Source: Nageia nagi
Lineage: Eukaryota > Pinophyta
DNA length: 64,000 nucleotides
Reading direction: 5' to 3'
Assembly (NCBI GenBank): GCA_050084985.1
Contig: JBITNC010000002.1
Coordinates: forward strand, 8,618,001 to 8,682,000
Part shown: piece after piece, positions 45,431-58,000 of the stretch
Numbering within the stretch: the first letter of the stretch is position 1
Layout: each line of letters opens with the position of its first letter
Position numbers and translations under genes: made by a program
The notes under the pieces: generated by a model
Told to the model about the DNA's origin: nothing
The model's database searches: none
The model's input: only the letters and a program-made list of their open reading frames with translations

Positions 45431-48190
45431 GTATGCACCATGCATCTTGTTAAACAATTATTGGGCTTTGTGTATTCTTCCATATTTTGCATATATGCAT
45501 ATCAGGGCTTTTACAACCACAACATTTGATGCAAAACCATTTTCAACTACTCTTTGATGGATGTCCATACCTTCTTCTAGTAGCATATGCTAAAAGAATG
45601 CTAGCAAAGGTTACAGAGTTTGTCTTTACACCTGACAATTGCATCTACTTAAAAAGTCTCTAGAGCCTTTTTACAAAACCAATTTTGTGCATATCCTGCA
45701 ATCATTGCATTCCATGAAACTATGTCTGCATCTTATTAAATAATTCTTGGGCCTTGTGTATTCTTCAATATTTTACATACATTCCTATCAAGGCTTTTAC
45801 AACCACAACATTCCATGCAAAACCATTTTTAACTACTCTTTGACAAATATCCATACCTTATTCTAGATCTCTCATGGTGGTACATACTGAAAGAATGTTG
45901 GCAAAGGTTATAGAGTTTGTCTTTACATCTAACAATTAAATCTGCTTAAAAGTCTCTAAAGCCTTTTCAGAAAAACAATTTTGTGCATATCATGTGATCA
46001 TTGCGTTCCATGAATCTGTCTTTGCATCTTGTTTAACAATTTTCATGCCTTGTGTATTTTTTCATATTTTGCATACATGCCTATCAAAGCTTTCACAACC
46101 ACAACATTCGATGCAAAACCATTTTCAACTACTCTTTGACGAATGTCTATACCTTCTTCTAGAGCTCCCATAATAGCACATGATGAAAGACTTTTTTTAA
46201 TTAATAGATTAATTTTGTATTAATAAAAAAAAACATATAGTATTTTACAGGATCTCCACAAACCTATACATGATTTCAACTTCAAAGATCAGCATGAATC
46301 CAAATTCTTAGAAATCAACTTATGTTTCATTTTTCCCTATCAACAACCAAGTCTTGGCAATTATTCCGAAGAGAATTGAATACATTAGATGCAAGCTAAC
46401 CCTTAGTCATGCTTAACCTTGACATACAATAGTACTATAAAGCTATGACAAAATGAGATTGCAGAAAATTACGCCCAGATAAAGACTAATTACTCAGCTG
46501 TCTTCCCGAGCTACATTTTGTTTTCCATGACATAAGAATTATATTTGGTACTTTTAACTTTAGCCTATCAAAAAAACTTTTAACAATTACCGTACACATT
46601 TCCCAAGTCTTCCAAGTCATATGTTAGACTTTTAAATTCAATTAACTTTATAAAAATTATTCATCTTAGTCCGCCATTATTGAATTTGAAATTCAAATTA
46701 AAATTTGCCTCTCGTATCCTTGTTTATCGTGCACAATGTATGAGGGGTCAGTTGTCTGTTTGACCATTTCAGGAGTCATCGCTTACTTGGTGGCTAGTTC
46801 TGCCTATTTAATAAACACTATATTTTCTTGGCTTGGATCTCCTTTGTTGTTGTCGGACCTATACTTCACACCTGCATCACAAGATCTATTTCTAATTTGA
46901 TTCAAATTTGCATTGTCACCACATGGTGACTGTTCCTTCTCCAATTGAGGGCCATTCTTAGATTTCAATAACTATTCCATCTCTTGATTTTCCCCATCAT
47001 GCCCCTCTATTCCCAAGGATTTTGTTGATTCGTATTCTTCAATCTGTTGCTATGAATCATCCATCCTTGCTTCATCTATCTCTCTGATGTCCTCTTTTAT
47101 GGTGCATTGCAATTTTGGATAATTTTTGCTCTTGTTCCCTGTTGTTGGCATTTGAAACACCAAAAGGAGTAGCTTTCGTACTTTATTCTCTGCACATGGA
47201 TCCTCCAACTTGAAGGAAAGGCTGATGGATTTTGTCCAAGAGTCAAAAATCTTCATCCAAACAACGATTTTGGCTTTTCCCATATCATGGAGTGCTTCCA
47301 CATTCTCCCGAGTATACTCATCTAAGCCTTGAAACTCCCCAATAGCATTTCCTATTTTCCTGATTTCATTTTTGCTCATGCGAAAAGAATGCTAGCAAAG
47401 GTTACAGAGTTTGGCTTTACATTTGACAATTGCATCTGCTAAAAAGCCTCTAGAGCCTTTTCAAAAAATTAATTTTGTGCATATCCTGCAATCATTGCAT
47501 TCCATGAAACTGTGTCTGCATCTTGTTAAATAATTCTTAGTCCATATGTATTCTTCCACATTTTGCATAAATTCCTATTAGGGGTTTCCCAACCACAATA
47601 TTCGATGCAAAACTATTTTCAACTACTCTTTGACGGATGTCCATAACTTTTCTAGAGCTCTCATGGGAGCACATGCTGGAAGAATGCTATCAAAGGTTAC
47701 CATGTCTAGCTTTAGATCTAATAATTTCATTTGCTTAAAAGTCTCTAAAGTTTTTTCAGAAAACCAATTTTGTGCATATCCTACGATCATTGCATTCCAT
47801 GAAATTGTCTTTGCATCTTGTTAAACAATTATCAAGCCTTGTGTATTCTTCCATATTTTGCATACATGCCTATCAGGGTTTTCACAACCACAACATTCGA
47901 TGCAAAACCATTTTCAACTACTTTTTGACTGATGTCCATACGTTATTCTAGAGCTCATATGGTGGCACATGTTGGAAGAATGCTGACAAAGGTTACAGAG
48001 TTTGGCTTTACATATGATAATTGCATCTGCTTAAAAGTTGATAGAGCCTTTTTAGAAGACCAATTTTATGCATATCCTACGATCATTGCATTCCATGAAA
48101 CTGTCTTTGTATGCATCTTATTAAATAATTATCAGGCCTTGTGTATTCTTCCACATTTTGCATATATACCTATCAAGGCATTCACAACTA
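45431..48190 (-). pseudogene. Tandem PLS-type PPR array, second copy
   Basis: Units of about 294 bp: the landmark 'ccatgaaactgtctttgcatc' falls near 45715, 46009, 47506, 47798 and 48095 (the third gap includes a 1.2-kb insertion). The minus strand yields the same motifs as the first array (MYAKCGRI, MDIHQRVVENGF, SITF--ILACA), with many stops. At least five units are present, one more than in the first array. Confidence 0.8.
46190..47385 (-). mobile_element. LINE-like insertion within the PPR array
   Basis: The PPR unit breaks at 'cacatgatgaaaga' and resumes at 'catgcgaaaagaatgctagc', suggesting an imperfect duplication of about 12 bases. The minus-strand 3' end (low coordinates) is A/T-rich with 'ttaataaaaaaaaac', and an open frame of 109 residues sits at the 5' end (47050-47379). 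That frame has GNAIGEFQGLDEYTRENVEA and KAKIVVWMKIFD, reminiscent of the DUF4283-type ORF1 of plant LINEs. No RT is present, so it is either an internally deleted or a non-autonomous copy. Confidence 0.55.
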
Positions 48191-48384
48191 TTTAATGCAA
48201 AACCTTATGTCTCAATGTTGGTATGTGCTTGTAGGTTGAAATTACCATGACTGGAGGTGACCACAAAAGCTTAAAAAGAAAAATACAATCAGTATTAAAG
48301 GATGCCTCAAAAAAAAAACTCCAATTACTTCAAACATTATAACTTGACAAAGTTACAGGATTGATGAAGCTGAAAAAGATGCAA

Positions 48385-48780
48385 GTCATAACATCACTGA
48401 ATCTAACAACATTTGTCAGTATTCTTCCAGGAGATGCCACCATTGAAGCTCCAGAAAAAAGCCATGGATGACCATTAGAGAGTAGTTGAAACTATTTTTC
48501 ATCAAATATTACTTTGATAGATGTGTGTGTAAAATGTGGAATAATACATGAAGCCCATAAATTGTTTGCCAACACGCCCCACATAGATACAATTTCACGG
48601 ATGCAATAATCATAAAATATGTACAAACTATTTTTTTGAATAGTTCAAGCTTTGAAACCTTCATCAGCATGTTTCCAGTGCATGCCATAGTATGAATTTT
48701 AAAAGGAAATGCAATTGTCAAATATAAAGCCAAAATTTTTGCTAACATTCTCTCAACATGTGTCTTTCTCAAATTTATTA
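48385..48780 (+). pseudogene. PPR fragment, plus strand
   Basis: Plus-strand reading gives TTFVSILPGDATIEAPEKSH, then ITLIDVCVKCGIIHEAHKLF and ANTPHIDTIS, which are PLS PPR motifs. The direction is opposite to the array ending at 48190, so the two are head to head around 48200-48390. Broken by stops. Confidence 0.65.
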
Positions 48781-48789
48781 AAAATAATT

Positions 48790-48912
48790 CAATCATTGAA
48801 AGTTAATTATTAATTATTAGTTGATTAATAAATTTTTAATTAATAAGTTATATTAATTAATTTTTTATTAATAAATTGATTATTATTAATTAATTATTAC
48901 TAATTATGTTGG
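48790..48912. repeat. Low-complexity TTAATTAA-rich tract
   Basis: Almost entirely composed of 'attaattaattatt' type sequence, with many short palindromes. Confidence 0.9.
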
Positions 48913-49199
48913 TTGAGATGAAAATATTGTAATGGTACATCTAACCTTTATTAGGTTATTCCAAGGATGAACTTTATACATTTATTGTTTACCTTCTTGG
49001 TTGTATAAGATATTTTGGGAAAGCTTTGAACTTCTTATGCTCAAATTGGGAAATAGATATTTCTTCCTTAATGCTCATAGATCACATGAGAATGCAAAGA
49101 GAAGAATAAGGTCATTGGTAAAGGATGGAGGCCCAAGTGCAATCGGATTCACATTGGTAACAAGGTACATCAAGTTCTTAAAGTTGACATTCTAATTAC
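48913..49199. other. No gene recognised
   Basis: A 64-residue frame (49001-49195) with FFLNAHRSHENAKRRIRSLV faintly recalls a LINE polymerase linker, but the evidence is too thin to call. Confidence 0.35.
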
Positions 49200-49858
49200 T
49201 TAAGGTCAAATCATTTGTGATAAGAACTACGAAAAGATTCACTATATTGCACCAAATGTGTACTGCTAGTAGTGTCAATGCATGAAGAAGGCCTTAGAGA
49301 TTTTCCTACAAGGTCACCGTCAAATGATAATAACTTTCATGTCAGGAATTTATTTCTCACACCGTTTGAACCGTTAAAAAGAAGACAAGGTGAGCTATGA
49401 CATGGAGATATAAAAAATAAGTTTTAATGTTAGCATTCATGAGAAAATTCAAAATTCACTATTCACACGAGGCAAGCTTAAAAGAGGCTCATTCATGACG
49501 GCAACCATAAACTGGCTATAACTTTCATATTGGAATTCCGTTTACAGTACCATCAGAAGCATTGGAAAAAAGACAAGATTTCCTACAATCAAAATAATAT
49601 TTGAGGAATAAAGACAATGACAAAGAATATAAAATTGAAAGAAACGGTCCAATCACACTAATGGAAGTAAAGAAGCACCGATCGTCAAATTATCATATCC
49701 TCCATACCGAAGTTTCATTTCTCTCATAGTTTGAACTATTGAAAAGAGAAGCGAGCTCTTCAATGTTTTGGTATAAAATTGGAAGTTCAAAGTGAATGCA
49801 GACTAAAATTTTTGTATTCTTCACTCATATGTGGAGTCATATCATTTCAGAAAGGGGA
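49200..49858 (+). repeat. LTR-element 3' internal region with repeated motif
   Basis: Three degenerate units at about 49320, 49520 and 49690 share 'aactttcat', 'ccgtttgaaccgttaaaaag' and 'aagacaaggtgagct'-like parts, with a spacing of about 180-200 bases. The region ends in a purine tract AGAAAGGGGAG (49848-49858) placed like a polypurine tract. Confidence 0.4.
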
Positions 49859-50640
49859 GTATTATTGCTTTTGTTTTGGTTTTCTTTTGTTGAAAGGATT
49901 CCTTTTACTTTCTAATGCATGCATTTTGTTCATGGAGTGTAATTACACATGGTAACCACGCAAATCATTGGGAGCATAATTTGAAATGATAAGGAGGAAG
50001 AATACCAAGCAAAGATCAAAGGATGAGTGCATTTTTATGGATCAAGTAGAGGCATACTTTAGGAAGCATGAGGCAACTCCAGTCAAGTCAAAGCATAGAA
50101 GTATTTCAGGTTGGATTTAATCTTCATCAACAAATTGGAGGTGAAGATTATTGACTTCGAAGTGTTATTGAAGATGTCATGTGACAAGGTTTCATAGTAT
50201 GTCCTACTTTATTGTCAAGGACATAGTTTTTGATGTAATTAATTTTTATGTATTTTTCTTAATGTAATTTTGTCAATAAGTAGTTAAACTTAGTTTAACC
50301 ACAGTTCAAGTTACATAAGATGGTAAAGGTTTGATTAGAAGTTGAAAAAGTCATAGGTAGTTAAAAGGTTAGGAAGTCAAAAAGTTAAGATAACTAAACA
50401 ATCATTTGTATCCTCCCAATAACTCTATAAATTGGGAAGGAAGCTTTACAAGGGAATCTCTCATGAGGCAAAAATAATTGATGTAATGAGATCTGTTGTA
50501 TCAATAAAGACAGTTTGCTTTAATTAGTTTGTCTCTTTTTTCCTTAAGAGATAATTCTGAAATTGGAAATAAAGTTACAAGTTTGTTGTGCAGTAATTTT
50601 ATCTTCGATTCTAAATTGATGTCCTTTCATTAGTTATCAA
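49859..50640 (+). repeat. Probable LTR (3' or solo)
   Basis: Follows a purine tract directly. Contains a TATA-like 'ctctataaattgggaagg' at about 50423 and an AATAAAG polyadenylation-like signal at about 50504, the order expected of U3-R in an LTR. The ends were not defined and no partner LTR is in the window, so this is a candidate only. Confidence 0.35.
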
Positions 50641-52081
50641 TTTTTTTTTACAGTCAACTCATGAAAGTAGATGGTGTTATGCAAGTTGTGCAACATTAAA
50701 CAATTGTCTTGGGAAGAAACAAACATAACATGGTGAGCTGGTACATTCTGTGTTAGATAAAACGAGGTAAAACCATTTAAGGAAACCTAAGAACTCAACA
50801 ATTTAACAAGCTGTGCAGTTAGATTGGATCAAGGGATTCAACTTACAAGCAAGTATTCAGCAGGCGTTAATTCTTGTGATAAAAGGTTTGTTTGTGATGG
50901 TAAACATGATTCAAATTAGTAAACCAGCCGAAAGAGGAATCCATGTTACTATTTGAGGACCACCTCATGGAAAAGTAAGGTTTTGAATGCACTGTTGTCC
51001 TAGTTTTTCCCTAACAAGAAAAACCGATGAATTGGCAAAAACAATTATTATTCAACCCTAACACTTGAAATGATAACCAACTTAACTATGTTGAGAATGA
51101 GAAATCTAAAGATTCAATGAATGTTTTGAATCATTTGTCTAACATAATGTTTTATTAATTTTCTTTCATAAGGATACAACTTCAAAAACTTTTTTTTGGG
51201 TACTATAATGCACCTATGCGCATGTGCTCTTAGGCACTCACAAAGAATCTTCAAACAAACACCAAATATCATGTCACGACAAGCATATCCAAACCTATGT
51301 CCATCTAAACAACTTAATATTGAAGAACTTTGTTGCCAGTCAACTTCTTTTATTGCAAAATTATAAAACCTATTGATATAAAAAAAATTATAAAGCCTAT
51401 TGATATAAAAAATTCCATATTATCACAAGCAATTGTTTCTTGGAAGTTCTAAGATACTGTCCTAAAAGATTTCATATAATCACATGACCATTGCAAAAAA
51501 AATTCAATGTTTCTAATCCATGGATTTCCAGTTCTCATCTAAAATGAACTAAACCTACAATTGTTTTCAGATACAAGAGAACAGGCAAAAATGATAAGCA
51601 CTTCATTGTGAAAGAGCATAATACAAGAGGAAAGATACAAGGAATTCAAGTCATAGATTTAGAAGCTAATTTGGAAATGTATGCCAAATTTGGACAGGTC
51701 AATGTAGATTTTGTTTAAATCAAAGAAAAAGCATGGTTACAAGAACCTTATAGTTTTCAAATAATGTAATAGGTACAATATTTTCAAATAGATGCGACTG
51801 CACATTGATGATGTCTATTGAGTACATACACAAATCTAGAAATCATCTGTAAAGAACATCTAATTGAGCTATATGCACCTACATAAACAAATATAACAAA
51901 AGAACCTTCCAAGCCTCATGGAGAAATTCGTTAACAAATAATGAGGCATTATGTAGTGTAACTTCAATCAAAACAGATGAGAATGGCCTTTCTATTTACT
52001 CATAGGCAAACATCCATCACCTTGTATACATCAGCATCTATAGTTCATATGCAGAGTATCCAGCCTTCGTCAAAAAGACCC
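50641..52081 (-). other. 3' flank and likely 3' UTR of the Rab gene
   Basis: No separate gene recognised. The 3' UTR of the Rab5 gene must lie just below 52082, but I see no clear AATAAA on the minus strand in the first few hundred bases, so its end is not set. Confidence 0.4.
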
Positions 52082-55000
52082 TCACGAACAGCAAGAAAAT
52101 ATCCTTGCTCTCTCTGTAGGTCTGCCTTTCAGAACCATACCAGCTTGTGGAGTGGGTTGTGCTGTGGGTAATCTTCGTGCTACACAGCCATAAAAAAAAC
52201 TTCAGAATCTCATGCACAACAAAAAGGAATAAGAAGGTATTATACAACAAAAGCAAAAGAATGAATGAAGTTCAAATGGAAACAAATGTGATAATGTATA
52301 ACCAATAGCATTCAAAATTCTAAATATTCAGATTTCAAAAATTTGATTGCTAGTTATTCACATCATTTTTCCTCTTAATGTCCAGACTCCACCCACTGGT
52401 AGATGAAAAGGGATACATGAATAAAAAATAATTGCACATTCCCCGAGCCCTGCCAAATATGTGCTCGTAATGGATTGATGTATATGTTATGTTGCTATTC
52501 ATATGGCTTCCCTAGATGTATTCTGAACAACCAATATTTCACTCACTCTCTCTTATAAGCAGCCAATGTCGGAATTAGTATAGCATGATTTGGACTTGGC
52601 AACTAGCAATCAAGATTTGAAGCAACCAAAGATAATTCCAGATGAGCCATCTGCAATTAATGTTTGAAGAGACTACTATTCAAAACAAAAAATTAAAAAA
52701 CTTCATAAACAGTGATTCTAAAAGCCTATAACCCATAAAATTTATTTCAAGCCATCAAAATTCAATTAGTCTTGTAAAAGGCAAGAATACACTTTGGGCC
52801 TCGTAAATCAATCAAAAGAATGCATTGGGATTCAACTGTAAGTTGAACTTAATTAATAAGCATGAGAAAATTCCTAATATCATTTACTACTTCACTTTCA
52901 AAAAGCATAGACTTCATCACAAATTTACCTTGAATTTTAAAGAAAATTACCAAATCATTATTTCCTGTTAGACTAGTCAAAGCCTCATCCCTTGTGTTGC
53001 CTCCCAAGACCAACATCATTTTTTGTAACTAAAGCCTTGCTGGTGATTTTGTACTAGAAATTTTGATCTGAAATTAGTAAGTTGTAAAATGGAAAGATAT
53101 ATTCTGACACCTAGGAGCCCATAAAATTCAACAATTATTACAATGCACAATCAAATGGACAAACAAAAGTAGTAAATCAAACCATGAAGGGCATGCTATG
53201 CTATTCTCACTAAGGATGGTTACAAAGGCATAATGTAACACATTAGTGCTAAAGCAGGGACAAGCCCTCAAATCAAAGTTGAAGGGTTTTCTTGAATTTC
53301 TCTTGAACTTGTGTAGAAGAGAGGAGATAGTTGGACATGTTTTCAAGATATGTCTTCAGCCAAGGCAGTCTGTACACTGCTATAAGCTGAATTCAATTTC
53401 CTATTTAGCAAGGTTATTTATCACAAGACCGTCGAATGACCATGAATTCAATTTCCTATGTGATGCAATTTTTTCATTCAGACACTTCCCTACTCAGGTT
53501 AGAAGAATTAAGTCTTTCAAGAAAGATATGACTTTGCTTTTCAAAATCTAACTTTGTATGGTTTCATAAAGATGGTTACTCCTGCCAAATGGATCCAAGC
53601 TCAAGCGCTTTCTTTCCTTTTTTTTGTAAAAATACATTTCCCTTAAGTCATAATGGTCAAATAAGATACACATTGTACTGCTCATGTAAGGAGAGTTGGG
53701 TCAAGCAGATGTTGAAAACTCTCAGATGTGAGAATGCAAAAAACTCCTGTTGAATAGACAATGAAAGTGCGGATGGGGCCAGGTGCAAGTCTTAGGTGAC
53801 TTGGGCAGAAATGACTAAGCTTTTCAAAATCTAAGTTTGTATGGTTTCATAAAGATGGTTACTCCTCCAAACAGATCCAAGCTCAAGCGCTTGCTTTCCT
53901 TTCTTTTGTAAGAATACATTTCCCTGAAGTCATAATGGTCAAATAATATACACATTGTCTGCTCATGTAAGGAGAGTTGGGTTCAGCAGATGTTGAAAAC
54001 TCTCAGATGTGAGAATGCAAAAAACTCCTGTTAGACAATGAACGTGCAGATGGGGTCAGGTGCAAGTCTTAGGTGACTTTCGCAGAAGAGATACTTCCAA
54101 ATGCGGCATCTTAGCCATATGAACATCCATCAAGGTGATTATATATATAGACACACATTTATTGATGTAATAAAAATCCATTTACCAACATTGTTTTCAT
54201 GACGTACTCAGTAGTGTATTAAGCAAAGAATCTGAGAAAAAACAGACAATTTCCGTCACCGTTTAGAAAAAAAAAAAGTAATACTGAGGTTGAAGTCTTT
54301 CAAGAAAGATAGACATGGTATATACCTGTTATATAAATTATTGTTCATTAATATGCATAAAGGCATATAACTTGTTCATTAATATGCATAAAGGCATATA
54401 ACTTGTTCATTAATATGCATAAAGGCATATAACTTGTTCATTAATATGCATAAAGGCATATAACTTTTCTGTGCAGAGCCTTTTATATGTCTCTTCACAT
54501 GTATATAAATTCACAAACACATTGTGTTAAACAACTAAACCAAGTATGGTATGCAATAGAAATTTATATTTCTTCTCACAGGTAAAATGTAAACTGTATT
54601 TCCAATGTTGTCTTCCAAGTCTTTCTTGCATATATATTAATTAATCATAGTCTTGCAAATTAGTGGCACCGCAAGTCCAACACATCACCAAACTCCAAGG
54701 ATATCATTTTCAGTCTTAGTAATAGGCTAATAGCTCTCAAATTTAACCCAAGTCTCCACAGAACATACTAAAGCCATAGGATTGGAGAGGCACGTGAAAC
54801 ACTTGGCCTTGGATATGCCTCATGATTTTGTCATTTTGTAACTGTAGCTGGCTAATAGCTCTTAAACTTAACCTAAGTTTCCACAGAACAGACTAAAATA
54901 ATAAGATTGGAGAGGCACAAGTGAAACACTATGTCTTGGATATGCCTCATGATTTTGTCATTTTGTAACTGTAGGTGATCAAGGTCTATGGATCTATTTC

Positions 55001-58000
55001 ATATTGAGGGGGGTCAATAATATGATCTATAGCTTGCAATGTAGAGAAACTTTTAGGTTCTCAGGAAATAGGACCAGGTGTTCAAATTATAGCCCATGCT
55101 ATAGCGAAAACCTGAACATTGAACCAAGTCTGGTGAAAAAAGGTATTGGATAGATGTTTCAGATATATATTTTTTCACACAGTTAATATGAGCAAATCAA
55201 AATCAATACTACACTTGTCGATAGATTGAATAAATAAATATCATATACATCAACACACCTAAAACGCTCCTCTACTTGAGGAATAACCGTGTACCTAAAA
55301 AAACCTATAGGCTATCTTGTCAACAAACATATTTGTTTGCAAGCATCAAATAATTGTGAAGTTGGAAATACAACCAAGTGCTAATTTTTGTTCATTTATG
55401 ATGCAGTATATCTAATTCACATTACTAGATGCCAATAGTTACCTCTTGTGGACATTATTCTAACATAATATACATACTTTGGAACTTTCCTCCTTCCAAC
55501 TTACCTTTTCCTATAGTGTGATTTCCTACATAATTATCTAAAAAATGTGGCTCGAATTCCATTTGTGATTGAATGTTTTCTGGTTTGAAGGTTTCTCTCA
55601 CCCATACTTCATAATGTTCTTAATTACCAATAATTTGATAATCTAACTTCATGAGATACAAGATGCATAAAAGTGATGGGATATTTTCCAAACGAAATAT
55701 AAAAATCCACATACAATATAGTTCTATCCAGTCAATAAGGAAAGTAATTGTTGGAAAAGTGTTGTATCTGCAAAGCTGTCCTAATAAAGAACAGTTAACA
55801 CATGAACATATATGATATTAATATATCACTAAACTTTAAAGGCAATTAAATGAAACAGAAGATGATGTTTAGAAACTCGGCATTATCATCTAAATCAAAC
55901 AGAAAAGAAGACTCCAAAAAAGTGAGAATCATCTCTAGTTAGTGTTACCACACTCTCAGTGTTTTTTGTGTTTAATAAAGGAGCTCAAATAGAACAAACT
56001 CTATTATTCTTTGAAACTCAAACTAGTGATGAAGTGTCTCCAAAATATAAAATCCAATCTGAAGAGAAAAAAGATATTGATACTCTTGAATAACTCACGA
56101 GGAATTATTACTTGAAGAGTGTGCACATTGATACTCTTTAAACTTCTAGGAGTAACAATATTGAAAGCATTAAGAACAGCATTCAGCATGAATAAGGGAA
56201 ACCTATAATTGAATCCTATCACATTTTTGTTACCATGATCAAGTTCAATTCAAACAGAAAAGATCCCAAAATCCTGATAATCTAAGTTATCGGAGATAAT
56301 TAATTATTCAAGTCACTGAAATGTGACACCCTATTGCAGCATCCCTGGACTCGTATATAAACTTATCACTTCTCACCTTCTTGTTTCTTCTCTGATATCA
56401 TATTCTACTTCCAATTCAACATACCAGTTCTTACATATTCCACTCAAATAGACCTCTGCCAACACATACAAAGCTATCTGAACATGGGAATGCAACCTAT
56501 CCCCATTCCTGTCCAGTTTTCCTTAATGATATATATCTTTATAAACTCAAATATAATTTGGTCCTCCTTTTCATTCTTCATGTACCTTTCAATGTAGATA
56601 TGTGATTTCTACAATTTCTATCAATCGAGTTATTCAATCAGCCAAAAATGCAAAATAATAATGAAAATTGAAAAACAAAAAAACAGATACAGTAAGCCAG
56701 AAAGAACCTTAAAACTTACTAGAAATCAACAAAAAGATTCATATTTTGGAGATAAAGATGATAAACAACAATTCACTTCCATAAGACTTTGAAAAGATCA
56801 TGTTAGTTACTCAGGAGTTCAAGTTGTAAATAGCATTTTGTAGTTCTTTTTCAGCTATCCTCATTTTGAACACAATTAGCTGAAACGAAACTCAATACAT
56901 TGTTTGAAGAGATTTAAAGTCATCTCAATCATTGGGACTTAGTCTCTTTTAAAATCAGAGTGCTGAGGTCTGACTCACTTGGACTTGGCAAGATTATTTA
57001 TATGGAGCCATTAAAAAAAGTCACAAAAATCCCAGCTAATAAAAGAAATACAGTTTGGCAGATCCCACACATGTAAATATTTTTTTACACAGTTCTCAAC
57101 AAACCAACAATAAAAAAACATACAGATCTTTGTCAAAACCAAGTTCAAAGACACACTTAGAATTATAAAAAGTGCTTTGAAATAAAATTTTAGAGGGTAA
57201 TTAAAGCATCCAAAGAAATAGAGAAACAACTAACATCCTTGTATATGATCTGTGGTCCAAATCAGGAATTGCAAAGCCACTGGCAGAGAAAGAAAATGCC
57301 AGACATAGCTGGAGACTACATGTAACTATTAGAACCCAATGCATAAGGAAAATCTTACCAATCTCATAAAATAATTCATTCACGTTTTGTGCTGTCTTTG
57401 CTGAGGTTTCAATGAAAAACATCCCATTTTCTTGTGCGTAAGCTTGAGCTTCCTGCATTGTAAATATAACTATTATTAATGCAAATTTTATTCAACTATT
57501 CAAATAATTATCATATCACATTTTGAGGAACTAGTCAACATGTTTCATGTGTTTATGATAGGATGGCTACATGTTCATAAAAGAGTGGAACACATTTGAG
57601 GGAAACTGCACAATCAAATGAAAAATGTTTCATGTTGGTAGAGAATAAGGCAGAGTACCAAAATTTGAGGAAAAATGACCAATTATGGAAGGAAGTCAAC
57701 AAACATTGTTTCTATATTGATCAACAAACAAAAATTATAGCAAGATTTAGACTACACAAGTCAGGAAGCTTTCTGTATTAATATTTTATCATATTTCTTC
57801 CATCATTTGACAAGTACATATGATAATGAATACACCTGGCTACCGAGTGAAGAATTGTAATTTCAAAAGTTTGATGAAATTATCTATATCAGCGTACTAG
57901 TGACACTTGACAGTTGTCACCATCTGGTCATATAAGTACAGAAATGAAGATCTACTTGCTATCAGCTTTCTATTGTGCCTGAGACCTATTCTTCTTAGAT

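Larger units (their letters stand above)
44306..48410 (-). mobile_element. Inverted copy of the 5538-8229 PPR/CACTA block
   Basis: Reverse-complement order matches block by block. The terminus at 44306 (CATTAGACAAGAAAGGGC) matches 8229. The pyrimidine-rich 44400-44640 matches 7830-8000, 44650-45010 matches 7437-7811, the 110-bp repeats at 45050-45430 match 7040-7400, and PPR units 45430-48190 match 5690-7030. The segment 48195-48410 matches 5538-5740, including 'gtgatgttatgacttgcat'. A 1.2-kb LINE-like insertion interrupts it at 46190-47385. Divergence is high, so the duplication or the two insertions are old. Confidence 0.75.
52180..57358 (-). other. Intron 6 of the Rab gene, 5.2 kb
   Basis: Donor GTAAGA follows exon 6 and the acceptor TGTGTAG precedes exon 7, after a T-rich tract. 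It holds three separate tandem duplications (listed separately). No foreign gene was recognised inside. Confidence 0.85.

Noticed and set aside
49001-49195. 64-residue frame with FFLNAHRSHENAKRRIRSLV
   Set aside because: Faint similarity to LINE polymerase linkers only; no neighbouring LINE domains.
53246-53551. 101-residue plus-strand frame inside intron 6
   Set aside because: No motif, antisense to the Rab intron, partly overlaps the tandem duplication.
57596-57781. 61-residue plus-strand frame in intron 5
   Set aside because: No recognisable family and antisense within an intron of a well-defined gene.
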